This document shows, in pieces, positions 60,579 to 64,000 of a stretch of 64,000 bases of DNA (its first letter is position 1; each line of letters opens with the position of its first letter). Source of the stretch: Brienomyrus brachyistius (lineage: Eukaryota > Chordata > Actinopteri > Osteoglossiformes > Mormyridae). Position numbers and translations under genes: made by a program. Below the pieces are notes generated by a model. The model saw only the letters and a program-made list of their open reading frames with translations. It did no database searches and was not told the origin of the DNA. The DNA is taken from assembly GCF_023856365.1 (NCBI RefSeq), contig NC_064548.1, positions 19,764,461-19,828,460 of the forward strand, given 5' to 3'.

Positions 60579-60749
60579 CAAAGCAACAAAGCCATCGGAA
60601 ACCCAGAAAAGCAGGAATTAACCAGAGAAGCTGAGGAAGAACAAGCAGATGGAGGGAGGAGAGAAGCTGCGTTTGTGGATGCTAACCCTAACGGGAAGGA
60701 TGGCACAAAGAGGCAAGCGAAGGGCAACAAAGACGAAAAGTTAGATGTA
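60579..60749 (+). CDS. Possible internal exon, charged (HMGN-like composition)
   Basis: After a T-rich tract (gtctttttttgtgtgcgttggcaaag) an open frame encodes PEKQELTREAEEEQADGG, then EAAFVDANPNGKDGTKR and KGNKDEKLD, ending at an ideal donor gat|gtaagt (60750). Lys/Glu/Asp/Gly-rich, as in HMGN-type chromatin proteins, but purine-rich non-coding DNA gives the same look. No neighbouring exon found. Confidence 0.22.
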
Positions 60750-61389
60750 AGTAACAGATGCTCACACATGCATTGTTGCGTGTTTAAGTAATCAATAGCA
60801 CGGTATCGTTGTTAAATACTTGACGTGTGTATGACGTCATCGGGGTCTTTACGAGCTCCAGCACCTCAGAGGTCACTGATTATATGCACTGTCTATGCCC
60901 CTCCCTTTTTGAAAAGCACGGTGCGTGTCTGAAGCCATCAAACCCCCCCCCCCCCTTTGAAGTAGGTGAGATGCCGGGTATCATGTCAAAAGCAAAACCT
61001 CCTTTTCTTCCCCACAAACTACTGGTTAAAGTGCTCAGTCTGGCTTGTCATCCGACCAAAGGGTAAATGAGATTACACCTCCATATTTCCCTAAGGCATG
61101 GGGGCGGGTAAAAATGAATTAGAAAAGGCTTAGGCACAGAGTGGTGTGAGCGAACTAAGATAGCCACAGCAAATCGGAGGAGGCTTTTACATGCATTCAG
61201 GTTCAGAAAGCCTGTGTTCGCTCCCTCATCCTGTTTACTTATTTAACGGGAGTCCTGGGTGTCTTTAAACTACAGCTGATTCTCCCTCTCTAAACCTGCA
61301 AATTCTCTGCTTCATTTCCATGGAAGCTGCAAGAGGGAACTGTGGTGGTGGGGGGGGGGGAGGGGGGTGGTGGTGCAACATCCCCTTTT
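60750..61389. other. No gene recognised
   Basis: C and G runs near 60943-60953 and 61351-61366 in unique sequence. Confidence 0.45.
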
Positions 61390-62210
61390 TCATCACTAAC
61401 ATACTCGCAGAAGTCAGTCTATAATTTTTTTCACAAGCTTTTCCCTGAAAGAGGCTGGAGGAAGAGATTAATGTATTCCCTTTATCATCGAAACTATCAT
61501 GCCTGGCACTTCATTAGCCATTTTGTTCATTATGGATTATTAATATGAGCAGTCATTATTTAATCTTCCAATTGTGATTTTTTTATATATATAAATCTCC
61601 AGAAGAAGACATACTGTATGTGATATGATATCTGTCTACTTTAAGGGCACCCCATCAAAAGGTCAGGGTCAGTCTCGGGGGGGGGGGCAAGCATTTTCAT
61701 TTTACATTTTCCTCACGTACTTCAAAGGACAGAGCTCCCCCAAACTACATTTGCCACATCCATGAGTATCACAGCAACCGTTTCACAAGCACAGTTGCGA
61801 TGGTGCTTCTCCATCCTCAGCAGATTGTCACTCTACTTCCTGCTTTGCTGCCTGCCAGTGAACCTCCTGAATGACACAATTCAAATGTTCAAATGTCAAA
61901 ACTAGCAGGTTTGCTTCCCCTTTTTATTTAAACTTACATTTCTGTTCATTCAGGAAAACCTTTCCCTTTTCTTCCCTAAATAATAATATATGCATGCGCT
62001 GATAATTTTTGCGGTTCAATTATTATTTAAGCCATTGCGCAGCAACTAACAAATTACTTGACGCCGTTTTGTTACTATTCCAAATGATTAAATAAACAGA
62101 ACATTTTCTACAGATATTACAGCTAGTAGTGTTTAATAGGCACTAATTCAGCTGCATAATTAGAGCGAGTCCTCGACCTGCTGTCACATGACTTGCCTGA
62201 ACTAACACTA
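61390..62210. promoter_or_regulatory. Candidate conserved non-coding elements
   Basis: Two blocks, 61395-61580 (ttcattagccattttgttca, ttatggattattaatatgag, cattatttaatcttcc) and 62025-62200 (gcagcaactaacaaattact, tgattaaataaacag, gctgcataattagag), show the smooth, AT-rich, TAAT-dense look of deep vertebrate enhancers. No repeat or ORF. Needs alignment to confirm. Confidence 0.28.
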
Positions 62211-62544
62211 GCACTTTCGTAGAACCAGGACTGAAAATATATGGAGGAATGTGATGCATTGCTTCTGTGGAGATTGTAGAGTAGAGTTTCACCCCTGCAT
62301 CGATTTATCATTTGAATGCCATGGCTATAATGCGCAGATGGGATACTTTCCTACCACATACGCAAGCATTGAAACATACATGCAAACCCACACAAATATA
62401 CATACACTGCTGGCTCACATCCTACTGCATTAGCATCCTGCTATACAGGCATCAAGGGCCATTGAAATTATAGTGAGTTCACCTAGTTGCCATGCCAATT
62501 AGTTTGACTGTCTGTTCATACAGTTGGGTTTAAATGATGAGGAC

Positions 62545-62712
62545 ATTATACAGTGGCATTCTCAGCAGCAAATGGGAAGTGGCATTGTTCAGTGGTGCTC
62601 TCAGCAGCAAATGGGAAACGGCATTGTTCAGTGGTGCTCTCAGCAGCAAATGGGAAGTGGCGTTGTTCAGTGGTCTTCTCAATAGCGAATGGAATGTAAC
62701 ATTGTTCAGTTT
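62545..62712. repeat. 39-bp minisatellite, about four copies
   Basis: Unit ctcagcagcaaatgggaagt plus ggcattgttcagtggtgct. The length is a multiple of three, so LFSGALSSKWE-like open frames appear on both strands; not credible as genes. Confidence 0.88.
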
Positions 62713-64000
62713 CCTCACAAGCTTCTGTACCACATACTCTGAATTTGTGTGTTAAACGTTCCTGCCTCCATGTTGCTGACTGTTGGTGACCAGATGAGTG
62801 TGACAATGATACTTTGTGACATAATGGCATGTGCTTATGTACATCTATTTCCATGAAATACTGCAAGCTGCTATAAATTCACGATGCTGCTTTCACAATA
62901 GAATGGACCCCTGTGCCAATGTGGTCTATTCAAAATGTCTATTCTTTGGCTGAGACAGTGGGACCTTCCTTAAATCTGCCTGTTTTCACACAATTAATTG
63001 GCATTTTTTTTACAGTGAAAAATGTTTCGCAGTTGTATGTCGCTACAAATAATGTGGTCATTCCAGTGCAGTGACGCCCCCATAAAGTTACCACAGTAAC
63101 ACATACTGCATGAATTTTCTTTTGTGTGAATTATGGAAATGATTAACTTGTATGAAAAAACGGACAGATGAGCCCACATAATCTTATGATATCTTATAAT
63201 AAGATAACCACTACTTTAAGCCCAAGATACTTCCATTACAAAGCTACAATCCTGTAGCATTAACAAATAAATACAAACACACAATAAAAAGATACATATA
63301 GAAGCTAATAAAAAATTTTAAACAAATACATGGGATTCCTTGGTGTATAGAGAAGTCTACGTGAATATACAAAAATCTACACACACGTATTGCGATTGCA
63401 AGTGTTTTGTGAAATGAAGCCGTAAATGCTGTCAGGCATTTTCCATAATGTGACCTTGCAACCAACAAGTTTCATGAGAAAAAAAAAACAAATAGATCAT
63501 TAGAAGCATAATTAATATGCGACGCCTTTGTTGTATAAGTGTGCACAGTCTGTAATAAGGGGGGATGCAGCAGAGGATACCACTTGCATTTACAATCATG
63601 CCGAAAGGTAAGCAGCGTGCACCTGCAAGTCAATGAAAGCGATTCTGATTAAGCCCCAATGAAAACCAGCTGCTCCTGTACAATTTCCTTAAAACTTTCA
63701 TGGTTGCAGCATAGGGGTATAGCTGTGGCCAGCTAGGATCTAATAACAACATGACTACAGGATATTATTGTTGAAAGGTGCTGTTCAGAGAGGGCTATAA
63801 AAGAATATCAAGGACATCAGAAGTACTGTACCGTAGAGCACCATCAAGACTATCATCAATGAGTGGCCAAAATGTGGCATTATGGGGGCATTGCTAAGAT
63901 CAAAATGATCCTCAATAGACAATGACAGGACAGGGATATAACTTTGGAGGGTTATGGTTACCAAGATCACCTACTGATTTGAAGTCAAGGTGTAGAAAAG
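62713..64000. other. No gene recognised
   Basis: AT-rich unique DNA. ATG at 63599 (MPK) followed by gtaagc at 63608 could be a tiny first exon but nothing supports it. Confidence 0.4.

Noticed and set aside
62530..62866. Repeat proteins on both strands
   Set aside because: 39-bp minisatellite read in open frames.

Overview
The window looks like teleost fish nuclear DNA. It has one multi-exon, GT-AG spliced gene at the left edge, followed by about 58 kb with no convincing protein-coding gene. That remainder is dense in fish-type mobile elements: tRNA-derived SINEs ending in (CATC)n, Tc1-like transposons, hAT-type and other MITEs, LTR and LINE pieces, and AT- and CA-rich satellites. The species cannot be fixed from this sequence.

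Left edge (27-5926, + strand): a complete type I membrane receptor gene. It has a signal-peptide exon, four Ig-like domain exons, a transmembrane exon and short cytoplasmic exons. The exons chain in phase 1 and give 537 residues without a stop. Domains 2 and 4 keep the canonical Cys-Trp-Cys Ig core; domains 1 and 3 have no cysteine. The tail carries a perfect ITIM (LHYAAL), a YSNV (Grb2-type pYxN) site and two further tyrosines, so an inhibitory leukocyte receptor is likely. The four-domain layout and domain 4 recall CD4/LAG3, but orthology is unproven. A solo-LTR-like insertion ends only 18 bp before the splice acceptor of the transmembrane exon.

Middle (6-36 kb): a gene-poor stretch of nested transposons. 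The clearest case is a SINE with a 13-bp target duplication inside a Tigger/pogo-like MITE at 16.7-17.6 kb. There is a relic THAP-domain gene at 26.4-27.8 kb (- strand), probably from a DNA transposon, a short interstitial telomere repeat at 28.4 kb, and a cysteine-rich unidentified open frame (34381-34848, -) next to a large satellite whose unit carries a variable (TA)n tract.

Right part (36-64 kb): two decayed Tc1-like transposons (36.6-37.9 and 38.6-39.4 kb), minisatellites of 12, 13, 24 and 39 bp, a second full SINE at 55.2 kb, a long Z-DNA-prone (CA/CG)n tract at 59 kb, and several AT-rich, homeobox-site-rich blocks that resemble conserved non-coding elements. Two short possible first or internal exons (53752-53900 and about 60580-60749) are noted at low confidence.

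No RNA gene, CRISPR array or operon is supported.
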